From positions 310,001 to 374,000 of the forward strand of contig NZ_JANLNY010000023.1 in assembly GCF_025465995.1 (NCBI RefSeq): a DNA stretch of 64,000 bases, written 5' to 3'. This DNA comes from Pseudomonas sp. 5P_3.1_Bac2 (GTDB taxonomy: Bacteria; Pseudomonadota; Gammaproteobacteria; Pseudomonadales; Pseudomonadaceae). The translations under genes and the position numbers were made by a program. The notes beneath the pieces were generated by a model that was not told where the DNA came from, did no database searches, and saw only the letters and a list, made by a program, of their open reading frames with translations. Numbering within the stretch: position 1 is the first letter of the stretch; the number at the start of each line of letters is the position of its first letter. Positions 8,782 through 17,794 of the stretch are shown piece after piece.

Positions 8782-9512
8782 TCGCGTCCCTCGAAGAACT
8801 TCAATATGCGCCGCACACAGGTTTTGTCCTCGGCCTTAAGCCGGCTGTAACCCCGATATTGCAGATAAAAACGCAGGCGCTGGCTGGCCGATAAGGTCCG
8901 CTGGCCGACTTTATCCAAGCACGCCAGATCCTTGATCATTCGATAATTCAGCCACGGCCCCCACCAGAAGGTGCCGCCTGGGCAGTCGATCAAGAACACC
9001 TGAGCACTATCATCGACCAGAATATTGCGCCACTTCAAATCGTTGTGGGTAAAGCAGCGGTCATGCATGCGCCGGGTCAACTTGGCCACTTGCAGGCTGA
9101 CCTTTTGCACCCAGCGCGGATTGCTCAGGCGCTCGTCGGCGTTATCCGCCAGATCCAGCAGGCTTTGGGTATTGGCCAGCTCACGGGTGATCATCGCGCC
9201 ACGCTGGAACATGCCCAGCCGCCGCTCCATGCCCCAGGCCACCACTTCGGCAGTGGGAATCCCCCACTTGGCGAACCGCTTGAGGTTTTGCCATTCCGAC
9301 TTAATCCGTGGCCGGCCGATATAGCGGCGGATATTGCTACCGGCCTCGCGGTAGCGTTTGACGTAGTAGCGCACGCCGCCGCGCTCAATGCGGATGACAT
9401 CCGACAGCGGGTCCTTGGTGATTTTCTCACCCTGCAAGGCAAACACCGCATCCAAACTGCCGAAGTCAGCAACCAGATGGGCGTAGGCCGGATCGAGTTT
9501 CCACCCCGCCAT
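8778..9512 (-). CDS. wapP: LPS-core heptose kinase family protein WapP
   Basis: 244 aa, WaaP/RfaP-like kinase fold. VRYYVKRYREAG gives the ATP-binding Lys, and the catalytic loop is intact (THNDLKWRN) followed by VFLIDCPGG with the metal-binding Asp. It overlaps the start of wapQ by 4 nt and its own ATG abuts waaP, so it belongs to one translationally coupled run. In P. aeruginosa the equivalent gene lies beside waaP and is thought to phosphorylate inner-core heptose; that role is taken from the family. Confidence 0.82.
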   Translation of the reverse strand: MAGWKLDPAYAHLVADFGSLDAVFALQGEKITKDPLSDVIRIERGGVRYYVKRYREAGSNIRRYIGRPRIKSEWQNLKRFAKWGIPTAEVVAWGMERRLGMFQRGAMITRELANTQSLLDLADNADERLSNPRWVQKVSLQVAKLTRRMHDRCFTHNDLKWRNILVDDSAQVFLIDCPGGTFWWGPWLNYRMIKDLACLDKVGQRTLSASQRLRFYLQYRGYSRLKAEDKTCVRRILKFFEGRE

Positions 9513-10318
9513 CAGAGCGCACCTGCATAGCGTTGCTTACGCGCATACAGCTTGCTCGCCATGCGTTGCAATTGACGCAGCAGCGCCTGTTCCTCCGCCA
9601 GAGTCTGGCGCAGCGGCGTTGGGAAGTAAGCCCGCAAGAAGCGCAGCAGATCACGCTGGGTCATACCGATATCCAACACCGAGAAATACAGGCCGGCTAA
9701 GTCTTTATTACGCCAGCGCAGCGGTGTCTGCTCGCGCACTTGCGCACGGTGCAGATCGATCACCGACAAGCGCAGATCCGCCGGATCAATGGCCTTATCT
9801 GTGTGCAGCAAAAAGTGGCAGATATAGCAGTCGCGGTGGTTAACCCCGGCACGATGCATGGCGCCCAGCATCTGCCCGACCTTATCGATCAGCGCGCGCT
9901 TAAGGCGTGGCTCGGGTGGTTGGGTGGCCCAGTTGAGGCTGAGCTGTTCCAGATCGATGGTCGGCGCCAGCTCTTCGGTGATGATGAACGAATGCTGCCT
10001 GGCCGGATTATCGCCACGCACGCCATAGGCCACCGCCGTCATGGTCGGCACGCCGACCTGATGCAGGCGCTTGATGGCATCCCACTCTTGGGTCGCGCCG
10101 AGCACGGGGAGCTTGCCACGCACCAGGTTCTTGGTGATTTCAGCCCAGCCAATGCCACGGTGAATCTTCACAAAGTAGCCACGCCCAGCCACTTCCGTGC
10201 GCAGCGTGCGGCGGCCTTCCAGCTCGCGGTACACCTGCCCGTCCAAGGCCTCGACAGCCGCAAAGGCATCTTGACCAGCCCACAGGCTGGCAAAGGGCTC
10301 AGCCAATACCAGTTTCAT
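9512..10318 (-). CDS. waaP: LPS inner-core heptose I kinase WaaP
   Basis: 268 aa, full length for WaaP/RfaP. RGYFVKIHRGIGW carries the ATP-binding Lys and matches the family's FVKxHxGxGW pattern. The catalytic loop is NHRDCYICHFLLH and the metal site is LSVIDLHRAQ. The enzyme phosphorylates O-4 of the first heptose of the LPS inner core at the cytoplasmic face, a step essential for viability in P. aeruginosa. The ATG at 10318 shares one base with the waaG stop, so translation is coupled. Confidence 0.93.
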   Translation of the reverse strand: MKLVLAEPFASLWAGQDAFAAVEALDGQVYRELEGRRTLRTEVAGRGYFVKIHRGIGWAEITKNLVRGKLPVLGATQEWDAIKRLHQVGVPTMTAVAYGVRGDNPARQHSFIITEELAPTIDLEQLSLNWATQPPEPRLKRALIDKVGQMLGAMHRAGVNHRDCYICHFLLHTDKAIDPADLRLSVIDLHRAQVREQTPLRWRNKDLAGLYFSVLDIGMTQRDLLRFLRAYFPTPLRQTLAEEQALLRQLQRMASKLYARKQRYAGAL

Positions 10319-11436
10319 CAGTCACTCGCCAAAATTATGTCTGCCGCGTGCTGCGGCATGGAATACAGATCCGCCTGCTCAGCATAAGCCAAGCCATTCG
10401 CGGACCAACGGCTGCGCTCGGCAGTGTCGTTGAGCATATCGCTCAGCAGGCGATCCAACTGTTCCTGCACAAAGGGACTGGCCAGCACCCGCCCGGCATC
10501 GGCCTCAGCGATGTAATGGGCATAGCCGCAGACATCGGTGACCAGTACCGGCAAGCCCGAAACCAACGCCTCAAGCAGAACCGTCCCGGTGTTTTCGTTG
10601 TACGCCGGGTGAATCAGTAAATCGGCGCCCAGCAGGAAGCGCGGAATATCACTACGGCCCTTGAGGATGTCGACCCGCGAGGCCACGCCCAGGGCTTTGG
10701 CTTGCAGATTGAACACCCGCGGATCGTCCTGACCGATAGCGATCAGCCGGGTGCGCTGCTGCAATTCAGGCGGCAGCGCGGCCAGAGCCTTGAGGCTACG
10801 ATCCAGCCCCTTGGTCTTAAACCCGGAGCCGATTTGCACCAGCAGCAAGTCATCGTCGCCTAAGTTAAATTCGCGGCGAAACTCAGCGCGAATCTCGCTC
10901 GCATTGGCCGGCGCGCGACGATCCTGAGCAATCCCCGGCGGCAGCAAATGAAAGCGCGCCTGCGGGGTATGGTAGTGCTTGATAAACAGCGGCTGCTGCA
11001 CTTCGGAGATCATCAGAATCTCGGTCTTCGACTCGGGGGCAAATACGGCCCGCTCGTAGTCAGCAAAGTGCTTGTAGCGGCCAAACCACTTGTACAGCGG
11101 GTTGCGCAGGGTTTGCGCCTTCTCTTCATAGCAGCCGTCGGCGGCGTAATACACATCCAGCCCCGGCATCTTGTTAAAGCCCACCACACGATCCACCGGA
11201 CGCGCAGCCAAGTCAGCCGCCACCCAAGCGGTAAGCTTCTCGTTACGGTGGTGATTAAACAGGGCCTTGACCGGCACCTTGATTACTTCAAAGCCTTGCG
11301 GCACCTCACCTTCCCAGATCGGCGTGTAGACCCGGATGCTATGGCCACGGGCCTGGCATTCCAGGGCGATGCGCATAAAGTCGCGCTGCAAACCGCCAAA
11401 CGGAAAGTACTTGTAGAGGATAAAAGCCAGTTGCAT
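10318..11436 (-). CDS. waaG: LPS core glycosyltransferase WaaG (GT4)
   Basis: 372 aa, a GT-B family 4 glycosyltransferase. The N-terminus MQLAFILYKYFPFGGLQRD is the WaaG signature, and the donor-binding EX7E motif is seen in NENTGTVLLEALVSGLPVL. It adds the first hexose (in Pseudomonas, GalN) to heptose II of the inner core. It sits in the order waaF-waaC-waaG-waaP, with the ATG at 11436 overlapping the waaC stop. Confidence 0.95.
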   Translation of the reverse strand: MQLAFILYKYFPFGGLQRDFMRIALECQARGHSIRVYTPIWEGEVPQGFEVIKVPVKALFNHHRNEKLTAWVAADLAARPVDRVVGFNKMPGLDVYYAADGCYEEKAQTLRNPLYKWFGRYKHFADYERAVFAPESKTEILMISEVQQPLFIKHYHTPQARFHLLPPGIAQDRRAPANASEIRAEFRREFNLGDDDLLLVQIGSGFKTKGLDRSLKALAALPPELQQRTRLIAIGQDDPRVFNLQAKALGVASRVDILKGRSDIPRFLLGADLLIHPAYNENTGTVLLEALVSGLPVLVTDVCGYAHYIAEADAGRVLASPFVQEQLDRLLSDMLNDTAERSRWSANGLAYAEQADLYSMPQHAADIILASD

Positions 11437-12437
11437 CAGTGGGTTTCCTCAGCCAAAAGCAACGCCTGTAACGCCTCGGCCACGCGGCTTGCGGGCAGAC
11501 TATCAAAACAGGGTTTATGCCGATCACCCAGACCGGCATGCGGTCCGCTGGCACACAAATGAATTTGCGCCCGCCCATAGGCGCCAACGCGCCCCGGTAG
11601 AGTCGGGCCATACAGGGAAATACTCGGCACATCCAAGGCCGCCGCCAAATGGCCCAAGCCGGTATCCACCGCCACACAAGCACGGGCACCGGCAATCACC
11701 TTGGCCATCCCTGCTAGGTTAAGTTTGGGGAGCACGGCGGCTTTTTCAATGCCAGCGGCGATCCGCTCGGCCCGCGCCTTCTCAGCCTCGCTCCCCCAAG
11801 GCAGGCGAATACCCCAGCCTTGAGCGGCCATGACCTGGGCCAGCTCATGCCAATTCGTCTCGGGCCAGTGCTTGCTTGGCCACGTCGTGCCGTGCAGGAA
11901 CAGCAGGTAGGGCGCCGTGTCGCGGTCGGCCAGCTGGTTGCGATCCAGGCCATAGTCGGCACGGCTATCGGGCAGCGGATAATCCAGGGCCTGGGCAAAC
12001 AACTGCCGTACCCGCTCGATGGCGTGCTGCTCTTTGCTCACACTGTAGCGCCGGTTATAGAAGCGCGCGGCCAGCGGCTCACGGGCCGAGTCGGCGGCTA
12101 GGCCAACCACCGGCGCCTTGCTGTAACGGGTCAGCCAGGCACTTTTGAGCAGGCCCTGGGCGTCAATCACCAGGTCATAGCGGGTTTCACCGAGACGCTG
12201 TTTAAAGCGCCGCCACTCACCGCTCTTAATGGTTTGCCAGAGGTGCTTGCGCCAACGGCGAATCGCCACCGGAATCACCTGAGCCACCGCCGGGTGCCAG
12301 GCCGGGATTTCGGCGAAGCCCTCTTCCACCACCCAGTCAAACTGAATACCGGGAATCGCCCGCGCCGCATCGGTCAGCGCTGGCAGGGTATGTACCACAT
12401 CGCCGAGAGAGGAGGTTTTGATTAACAGAACGCGCAA
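11436..12437 (-). CDS. waaC: LPS heptosyltransferase I
   Basis: 333 aa, GT9 family. I place the start at the TTG at 12437, giving MRVLLIKTSSLGDVVHTLPAL, the usual WaaC N-terminus, with GAGG 9 nt upstream inside the end of waaF; an in-frame TTG at 12452 would add five residues. The C-terminal ADP-heptose site is seen in CVAVDTGLGHLAAALDVPSISLYGPT. It transfers the first L-glycero-D-manno-heptose to Kdo2-lipid A at the inner membrane. The waaF stop lies 2 nt upstream, so the pair is coupled. Confidence 0.94.
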   Translation of the reverse strand: MRVLLIKTSSLGDVVHTLPALTDAARAIPGIQFDWVVEEGFAEIPAWHPAVAQVIPVAIRRWRKHLWQTIKSGEWRRFKQRLGETRYDLVIDAQGLLKSAWLTRYSKAPVVGLAADSAREPLAARFYNRRYSVSKEQHAIERVRQLFAQALDYPLPDSRADYGLDRNQLADRDTAPYLLFLHGTTWPSKHWPETNWHELAQVMAAQGWGIRLPWGSEAEKARAERIAAGIEKAAVLPKLNLAGMAKVIAGARACVAVDTGLGHLAAALDVPSISLYGPTLPGRVGAYGRAQIHLCASGPHAGLGDRHKPCFDSLPASRVAEALQALLLAEETH

Positions 12438-12438
12438 A

Positions 12439-13473
12439 CTATTCGACCTCAAGCGGATCAGCGACCAAGCGCCCCAGCGCCTCGATCACTTGTCGCGGTT
12501 TAAGCTGGGTCAGGCAGTTGTAATGGCCAAACCGGCAGGTACGTTCAAAACAGGGGCTGCATTCCAGGCCCAGGCGCACCACTTCCACTTGCTCAGCCAG
12601 AGGCGGGGTAAAGCCTGGCGAGGTCGAGCCATACACCGACACTAACGGCCGCTGCAGAGCGGCGGCCACGTGCATCAGGCCGGAGTCGTTGGACACCACC
12701 GCTGCCGCGCAGGAGAGCAAATCAATCGCCTCGGCCAGGCTGGTTTCACCCGCCAGGTTACTGGCTTCTTCACGCAGCCCCGGAATCAGGCGCGCGCGGA
12801 TCGCTTCACCGACCGGATGATCGCTTTTCGAGCCAAACAGCCAGACCTGCCAACCCTCACGGATTTTTAGCTCGGCCACCTTGGCGTAGTGCTCACTGGG
12901 CCAACGCTTGGCCTCACCGAACTCAGCACCGGGGCACAGGGCCAACACCGGGCGATCCAGACTCAGGCCAAACTTGGCCAGCGCCGCTTCGCGACTGACC
13001 GGATCAATCTGTAACGCAGGCCGCGGATAAGGCTTGGGCAGCTCGGCACCCGGCTCATAGGCCAGCGCCATAAAGCGCTCGATCATCAGCGGGTAGCGTT
13101 CTTTATCCAAGGTACGGATATCGTTGAGCAGGCCATAACGCAGCTCGCCCTTCCAGCCGGTGCGCTTGGGGATACCGGCAAAAAACGGCACCAGCGCCGA
13201 CTTCAGCGAGTTAGGCAACAAGATCGCTTGATCATATTGGCCGGCCAGGCTCTTGCCGATTTTGCGCCGCGTGGCCAGTTGCAACACGCCATGCCCCAAA
13301 GGAAAGCTCAGCGCCTTGCGCACCTCAGGCATACGCTCAAGGATCGGCCGACTCCACTGCGGCGCCAGCACGTCGATTGCACAGCCCGGGTGGCGCGCGC
13401 GCAGGCACTGAAACAGCGTCTGCGCCATGACCATGTCACCTACCCAGCTGGGGCCAACGATCAATATATTCAT
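12439..13473 (-). CDS. waaF: LPS heptosyltransferase II
   Basis: 344 aa from the ATG at 13473 (MNILIVGPSWVGDMVMAQTL, the standard WaaF start, with a GGAAG site upstream). A longer frame would add 16 residues that do not fit the family. The GT9 donor-site region is AAVVSNDSGLMHVAAALQRPLVSVYGSTSP. It adds the second heptose of the inner core. It heads the LPS-core run in this window and is separated from ilvE by 108 bp. Confidence 0.95.
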   Translation of the reverse strand: MNILIVGPSWVGDMVMAQTLFQCLRARHPGCAIDVLAPQWSRPILERMPEVRKALSFPLGHGVLQLATRRKIGKSLAGQYDQAILLPNSLKSALVPFFAGIPKRTGWKGELRYGLLNDIRTLDKERYPLMIERFMALAYEPGAELPKPYPRPALQIDPVSREAALAKFGLSLDRPVLALCPGAEFGEAKRWPSEHYAKVAELKIREGWQVWLFGSKSDHPVGEAIRARLIPGLREEASNLAGETSLAEAIDLLSCAAAVVSNDSGLMHVAAALQRPLVSVYGSTSPGFTPPLAEQVEVVRLGLECSPCFERTCRFGHYNCLTQLKPRQVIEALGRLVADPLEVE

Positions 13474-13494
13474 GCCACTTCCAGAAACGACCAA

Positions 13495-13510
13495 GGAGGC
13501 TTTCGCCTCC
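13495..13510 (-). terminator. Short GC hairpin between ilvE and waaF
   Basis: GGAGGC-TTTC-GCCTCC, a perfect 6-bp stem with a 4-nt loop, lies downstream of ilvE and just upstream of waaF. There is no U-tract, so it may be a weak terminator or attenuator. A nearly identical hairpin follows metY at 43010-43025, both preceded by CCAA or CAAG. Confidence 0.3.
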
Positions 13511-13581
13511 CGGACAGACACAATGGGTGCGTAAACGCCTGCTTACCTGAGCAGTGAAAGCCTCAGGTGGCAGGCTAGCAC

Positions 13582-14514
13582 TTACTTAACCAAGGTACGC
13601 CAGTCAGCGTGGGCCGCAGTCTTGCCGGTAACCAGGTCGAAGTAGGCGCTCTGCAGTTTTTCCGTGATCGGACCGCGGCGGCCTGCGCCGATCTGGCGCC
13701 CATCAACTTCACGAATCGGCGTTACTTCGGCGGCAGTACCGGTAAAGAAGGCTTCGTCAGCGATATACACCTCATCGCGGGTGATGCGCTTCTCAACCAC
13801 TTTCAGCCCCTGCTCTTCAGCCAGGGTCAGGATAGTGCTGCGGGTAATGCCGTTGAGGCAGGAAGTCACTTCCGGGGTGTACACCACACCGTTTTTCACC
13901 AGGAAGATGTTCTCGCCCGAGCCTTCGGCCACGTAGCCTTCCGGGTCCAGCAGCATGGCTTCATCAGCGCCGCCGGAGATGGCTTCTTGCAGCGCCAGCA
14001 TCGAGTTGATGTAGTTGCCGTTAGCCTTGGCGCGAGTCATGGCGATGTTGACGTGGTGGCGGGTGAAGGAGCTGGTGCGCACCTTGATGCCGACCTTCAG
14101 CGCTTCATCGCCCATATAGGCGCCCCAATGCCAAGCGGCGACAATCGCCTGCACCTTCAGGCCAGTGGCACGCAGACCCATGGCTTCAGATCCGTAAAAC
14201 ACCATCGGACGGATGTAAGCGCTTTCCAGATTGTTCTCACGCACAGCGGCGCGGGTGGCTTCGTTGATCTCGTCTTTGCTGAACGGAATCTTCATGCCCA
14301 TGATGTGGGCCGAGTCGAACAGGCGATCGGTGTGCGCTTCGAGGCGGAAAATCGCGGTGCCTTGCGGCGTGTTGTAGGCGCGCACGCCCTCAAATACGCC
14401 CATGCCATAGTGCAGGGTGTGGGTCAGGACGTGGGTGGTCGCGTCGCGCCACTGCACCAACTCACCGTCATACCAAATTACGCCGTCACGATCGGCCATG
14501 GATGCCATCGACAT
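13582..14514 (-). CDS. ilvE: Branched-chain amino acid aminotransferase
   Basis: 310 aa, class IV PLP aminotransferase. I chose the ATG at 14514 (MSMASMADRDGVIWYDGELVQW), with GAGGAG 9 nt upstream; longer frames lack support. Family features are HYGMGVFEGVRAY, the R-T-S-S-F-T-R stretch near residue 150, TRAKANGNYINS carrying the PLP lysine, and EGSGENIFLV. It transfers the amino group between glutamate and the keto acids of Leu, Ile and Val. The 78-bp gap to glnE and shared strand suggest co-transcription. Confidence 0.96.
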   Translation of the reverse strand: MSMASMADRDGVIWYDGELVQWRDATTHVLTHTLHYGMGVFEGVRAYNTPQGTAIFRLEAHTDRLFDSAHIMGMKIPFSKDEINEATRAAVRENNLESAYIRPMVFYGSEAMGLRATGLKVQAIVAAWHWGAYMGDEALKVGIKVRTSSFTRHHVNIAMTRAKANGNYINSMLALQEAISGGADEAMLLDPEGYVAEGSGENIFLVKNGVVYTPEVTSCLNGITRSTILTLAEEQGLKVVEKRITRDEVYIADEAFFTGTAAEVTPIREVDGRQIGAGRRGPITEKLQSAYFDLVTGKTAAHADWRTLVK

Positions 14515-14592
14515 AGTTGCCCGCTCCTCAAAATTCGCTAGATAAGACCAGTGCCAGCCGCCCAAGGCAGCGTGCCGATAAACCTGTACAGC

Positions 14593-17529
14593 TTAGTTCA
14601 AGCCCAGTTCGCGCCACAGCCGCAGCACCGTCTGGCGCTCGCTGTGGAACTGCTCACCACTGACCACCCCCGGCAGCTTCTGTAACGCCTGGCGGTGCGC
14701 CGCAGAGCGGTAGGCCTTGTAAATATCCTGCAACAACCGGGCATCTTCGCCAGGCAGTAAACCGAGCCGTTCCAGGCCTTCCAGAATGCGAATATTGTCA
14801 GTGAACTCAAGCAACTCCGGATAGCGCTGGGACCACGCCAAGGCCGCGTATTGCACCATAAATTCAATATCGACGATACCTCCAGCGTCCTGCTTGAGGT
14901 CATAGGCGGCGCTGGCGTCGAAGGCATTGGCGGCGGTCCCGGCAGCGGTTTGCTTAGTGCCTAAGTTATCGCGCATCTTCGCGCGCATCTCACTGACCTC
15001 CAGGCGCAGCTTGTCCAGATCGCGCGGACGCCCTAAGACTTGCGCACGCACCGCAGCAAAAGCCGCGCCGACGCGCGCGCTGCCGACCAACACGCGGGCG
15101 CGCACCAGCGCTTGGTGCTCCCAGGTCCAGGCCTCGTTCTGCTGATAACGCTCAAACGCGCCCAAGGAGCTCACCAGCAAGCCCGCTGCACCGGACGGAC
15201 GCAGGCGCATATCCACCTCATAGAGCTGGCCAGAGTTGGTCTGGGTGGTAAGCAAATGGATGATGCGCTGGCCTAAGCGGTTGAAGAACTGCGCACCGTC
15301 GATGGATTTAGCCCCATCGGTCTCGGCCTGCGGATCGCCATCGTGGATAAACACCAAGTCCAGATCCGAGCCTGGGCCCAGCTCGATGCCGCCAACCTTG
15401 CCGTAGCCAACGATGATGAAGTCCGGATCGCACAGACTGCCGTCGGCGCGCCGGGGCGTGCCGTACTTGCCGACCATATGGCGCCAAGCCAGCTCCAGCA
15501 CCTGCTGCAAAATCGCTTCGGCCAGCCAGGTTAAGTAGTCGCTGACCTTCATCAGCGGCAAGCTGCCGGCAATTTCCGAGGCGGCCACCCGCAGGCCGTG
15601 GGCCAGTTTGAAGTGGCGCAGGGCCTCCATCTGCTGTTCCAGGTCTTCCTCGGGAATGCGCATCAGCCGCTCGCGCAGTTCAGCGGCCAGCTCCGGAGCA
15701 TGGGGTGGATTAAACAGCCGGCCTTCATTGAGCAGCTCATCCAGCAGCAGCGGGAAGCGCGCGATCTGTTCGGCGATCCACGGACTGGCCGCACACAGGG
15801 TCAGCAGGCGCTCCAGGGCGTTGGGGTTTTCCGTGAGCAGCACCAGATAGGCCGAGCGCCGCGCCACCGCCTCAATCAGCGGCAACACCCGCTCCAGCAC
15901 TAAGTCGGGGTTGCTCTGCTCGACGGTCTTGGCCAGCAGCCGCGGGATAAAGGCATCCAGCCGCTCACGACCGAGGCGCTGCATGGTCCGCACCTGATTG
16001 CTGTTGCGCAGGCCCAACAAACGCTGCCAGGCCGACTGCGCATCCACAAAGCCGGCGTCAGCCAACTGGCGGCAGGCGCCCTCCTCGTCTTGCATGTCCT
16101 CCCACAGCGGCAGCCATTCGCCACCGACAATTTCTTCTTCCTCGGCGTCTTCGTCGGGATCGGCAATCACCTGGCGGAAGTGCCAGTCCACCCGCCCGCG
16201 CCAATACATCAAACGCTCGTGGAACGCCTCCCACGAATCGAAACCCATGATAAAGGCCACCCGCACCCGATCCTGCTCACTGTCCGGGAGCATCTGGGTC
16301 TGGCGGTCGTCGATGGCCTGCAGGGCATGCTCGACATAACGCAAAAAGCAGTAGCCCTCGCGCAGTTCATCGGTCACCGCCGCCGGTAGATAACCCTGCT
16401 CAGGCAAGGTTTTGAGGATGCGGAACAACGAGCGTTTTTGCAGACTAAGGTCGCGGCCGCCGTGAATCAGCTGGAAGGCCTGGGCGATAAACTCCACTTC
16501 CCGGATGCCGCCAGCGCCGAGCTTGATATTGGCGGCCATGCCCTTGCGCCGTACTTCCTGCTGGATCAGCTGCTTCATCGAGCGCAGCGCCTCGATGGCG
16601 GAAAAATCCAGGTAACGTCGATAGACGAACGGCCGCAGCATCTTCAGCAGCTGCTCACCGGCTTGCTGATCGCCGCCCACTACGCGGGCTTTGATCATGG
16701 CGTAGCGCTCCCAGTCACGGCCCTGATCTTGGTAATACTGCTCCAGCGCGTTAAAGCTGAACACCAAAGGACCCGACGAACCGTACGGCCTTAATCGCAT
16801 ATCGGTACGGAACACAAAGCCGTCTACGGTGATCACATCCAGAGCTTTGATCAGCTTCTGCCCCAGGCGGATAAAAAACTCCTGGTTATCCAGCGGTCGC
16901 TTAACGCCCTCGGTTTCCCCGCCCTCGGGATAACCGAAGATCAGATCGATATCAGAGGACAAATTCAGCTCATGCGCGCCCAACTTGCCCATGCCGAGAA
17001 TCACCAGGTGCTGCGCCTCGCCGCTACGCCGGCCGATGGGGGTGCCAAACTGAGCGCAGTGCTGCGGATACAGCCAGTGATAGGCCAGATCGATACAGGC
17101 GTCGGCCAATTCAGAAAGATCGCGGCAGGTTTCCACCAAGTCCGCCTGACGACTGATGTCGCGCCAGATGATGCGCAGTTGCTGGCGGTTGCGAAAACGC
17201 CGCAGGCGCTGGGCCAAATCGTTCTCATCGGCGCAATCCGCAAGTTTGTCCTGCAATTTACTGCGCAAGTCACCGGGCACCAGGCTTTGTTCCAGCATGC
17301 CGCTCGCGGCCAGGTCCAACAGCATTTGCGGATCCCGCACCGCCTGCTGAACGACAAAGTCACTGGCCGCCGCCACTCGTCGCAAGGTTTCCAACCGCGC
17401 CGGCGGCCACTGGTCCAGAGCGGCTGCGCCCTGTTCAAGCTCACTCAAGGCCTGGCGCAATGACTGCTCGCCACGCTCAGCCAAAAGCACTAGGGATGGG
17501 GGTAACGCGGCCAGCGCGGGCAGGCTCAT
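14593..17529 (-). CDS. glnE: Bifunctional glutamine synthetase adenylyltransferase/deadenylase
   Basis: 978 aa, full length. Two nucleotidyltransferase domains are visible: the N-terminal deadenylase with LSSDIDLIFGYPEGG (about residue 190) and the C-terminal adenylylase with GPGSDLDLVFIHDGD (about residue 720), each followed by a helical PII-UR domain (for example GAGGIREVEFIAQ and DAGGIVDIEFMVQ). It adjusts glutamine synthetase activity by adding or removing AMP in response to PII state. It is divergent from aceE across a 265-bp regulatory gap. Confidence 0.97.
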   Translation of the reverse strand: MSLPALAALPPSLVLLAERGEQSLRQALSELEQGAAALDQWPPARLETLRRVAAASDFVVQQAVRDPQMLLDLAASGMLEQSLVPGDLRSKLQDKLADCADENDLAQRLRRFRNRQQLRIIWRDISRQADLVETCRDLSELADACIDLAYHWLYPQHCAQFGTPIGRRSGEAQHLVILGMGKLGAHELNLSSDIDLIFGYPEGGETEGVKRPLDNQEFFIRLGQKLIKALDVITVDGFVFRTDMRLRPYGSSGPLVFSFNALEQYYQDQGRDWERYAMIKARVVGGDQQAGEQLLKMLRPFVYRRYLDFSAIEALRSMKQLIQQEVRRKGMAANIKLGAGGIREVEFIAQAFQLIHGGRDLSLQKRSLFRILKTLPEQGYLPAAVTDELREGYCFLRYVEHALQAIDDRQTQMLPDSEQDRVRVAFIMGFDSWEAFHERLMYWRGRVDWHFRQVIADPDEDAEEEEIVGGEWLPLWEDMQDEEGACRQLADAGFVDAQSAWQRLLGLRNSNQVRTMQRLGRERLDAFIPRLLAKTVEQSNPDLVLERVLPLIEAVARRSAYLVLLTENPNALERLLTLCAASPWIAEQIARFPLLLDELLNEGRLFNPPHAPELAAELRERLMRIPEEDLEQQMEALRHFKLAHGLRVAASEIAGSLPLMKVSDYLTWLAEAILQQVLELAWRHMVGKYGTPRRADGSLCDPDFIIVGYGKVGGIELGPGSDLDLVFIHDGDPQAETDGAKSIDGAQFFNRLGQRIIHLLTTQTNSGQLYEVDMRLRPSGAAGLLVSSLGAFERYQQNEAWTWEHQALVRARVLVGSARVGAAFAAVRAQVLGRPRDLDKLRLEVSEMRAKMRDNLGTKQTAAGTAANAFDASAAYDLKQDAGGIVDIEFMVQYAALAWSQRYPELLEFTDNIRILEGLERLGLLPGEDARLLQDIYKAYRSAAHRQALQKLPGVVSGEQFHSERQTVLRLWRELGLN

Positions 17530-17619
17530 GGTCTATCCTTTTAGCGAGCAGTCAGCCCCATCAACCGCGGGCTAGGGCCCGTAATGGCAGGATTAGGGAG
17601 AGTGAACAGGATCACTGAC

Positions 17620-17634
17620 TGTAGTTTTACTACC
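17620..17634 (+). promoter_or_regulatory. HexR-type operator, upstream copy (14/15 match)
   Basis: TGTAGTTTTACTACC fits the HexR consensus TGTARTwwwAYTACA except at the last base. It lies about 160 bp upstream of the aceE start and 52 bp (about five helical turns, centre to centre) from a perfect copy. A TTGACA hexamer at 17645-17650 between the two could be the aceE -35 element, though no good -10 follows at 17 bp. Confidence 0.6.
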
Positions 17635-17671
17635 AAATATTGTTTTGACAGGGCTGAAATTGGCGCCGGTT

Positions 17672-17686
17672 TGTAGTAAAACTACA
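17672..17686 (+). promoter_or_regulatory. HexR-type operator, perfect copy, upstream of aceE
   Basis: TGTAGTAAAACTACA matches the published HexR motif TGTARTwwwAYTACA at every position and is a perfect palindrome apart from its AAA centre. It is about 110 bp upstream of aceE. HexR is the RpiR-family sensor of 2-keto-3-deoxy-6-phosphogluconate, so the pair predicts coupling of pyruvate dehydrogenase expression to Entner-Doudoroff flux. Regulator identity is inferred from motif alone. Confidence 0.65.
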
Positions 17687-17794
17687 GGGCTACCTTTAAC
17701 GACCCGGTAAATCCAAGAATTCCCGCAGCCGCTCACAAAGTGGCCGCGAAACCAGGCCTCCGATTCTGGAAGCCTTTCCGCCCTGGAGCAAGCC

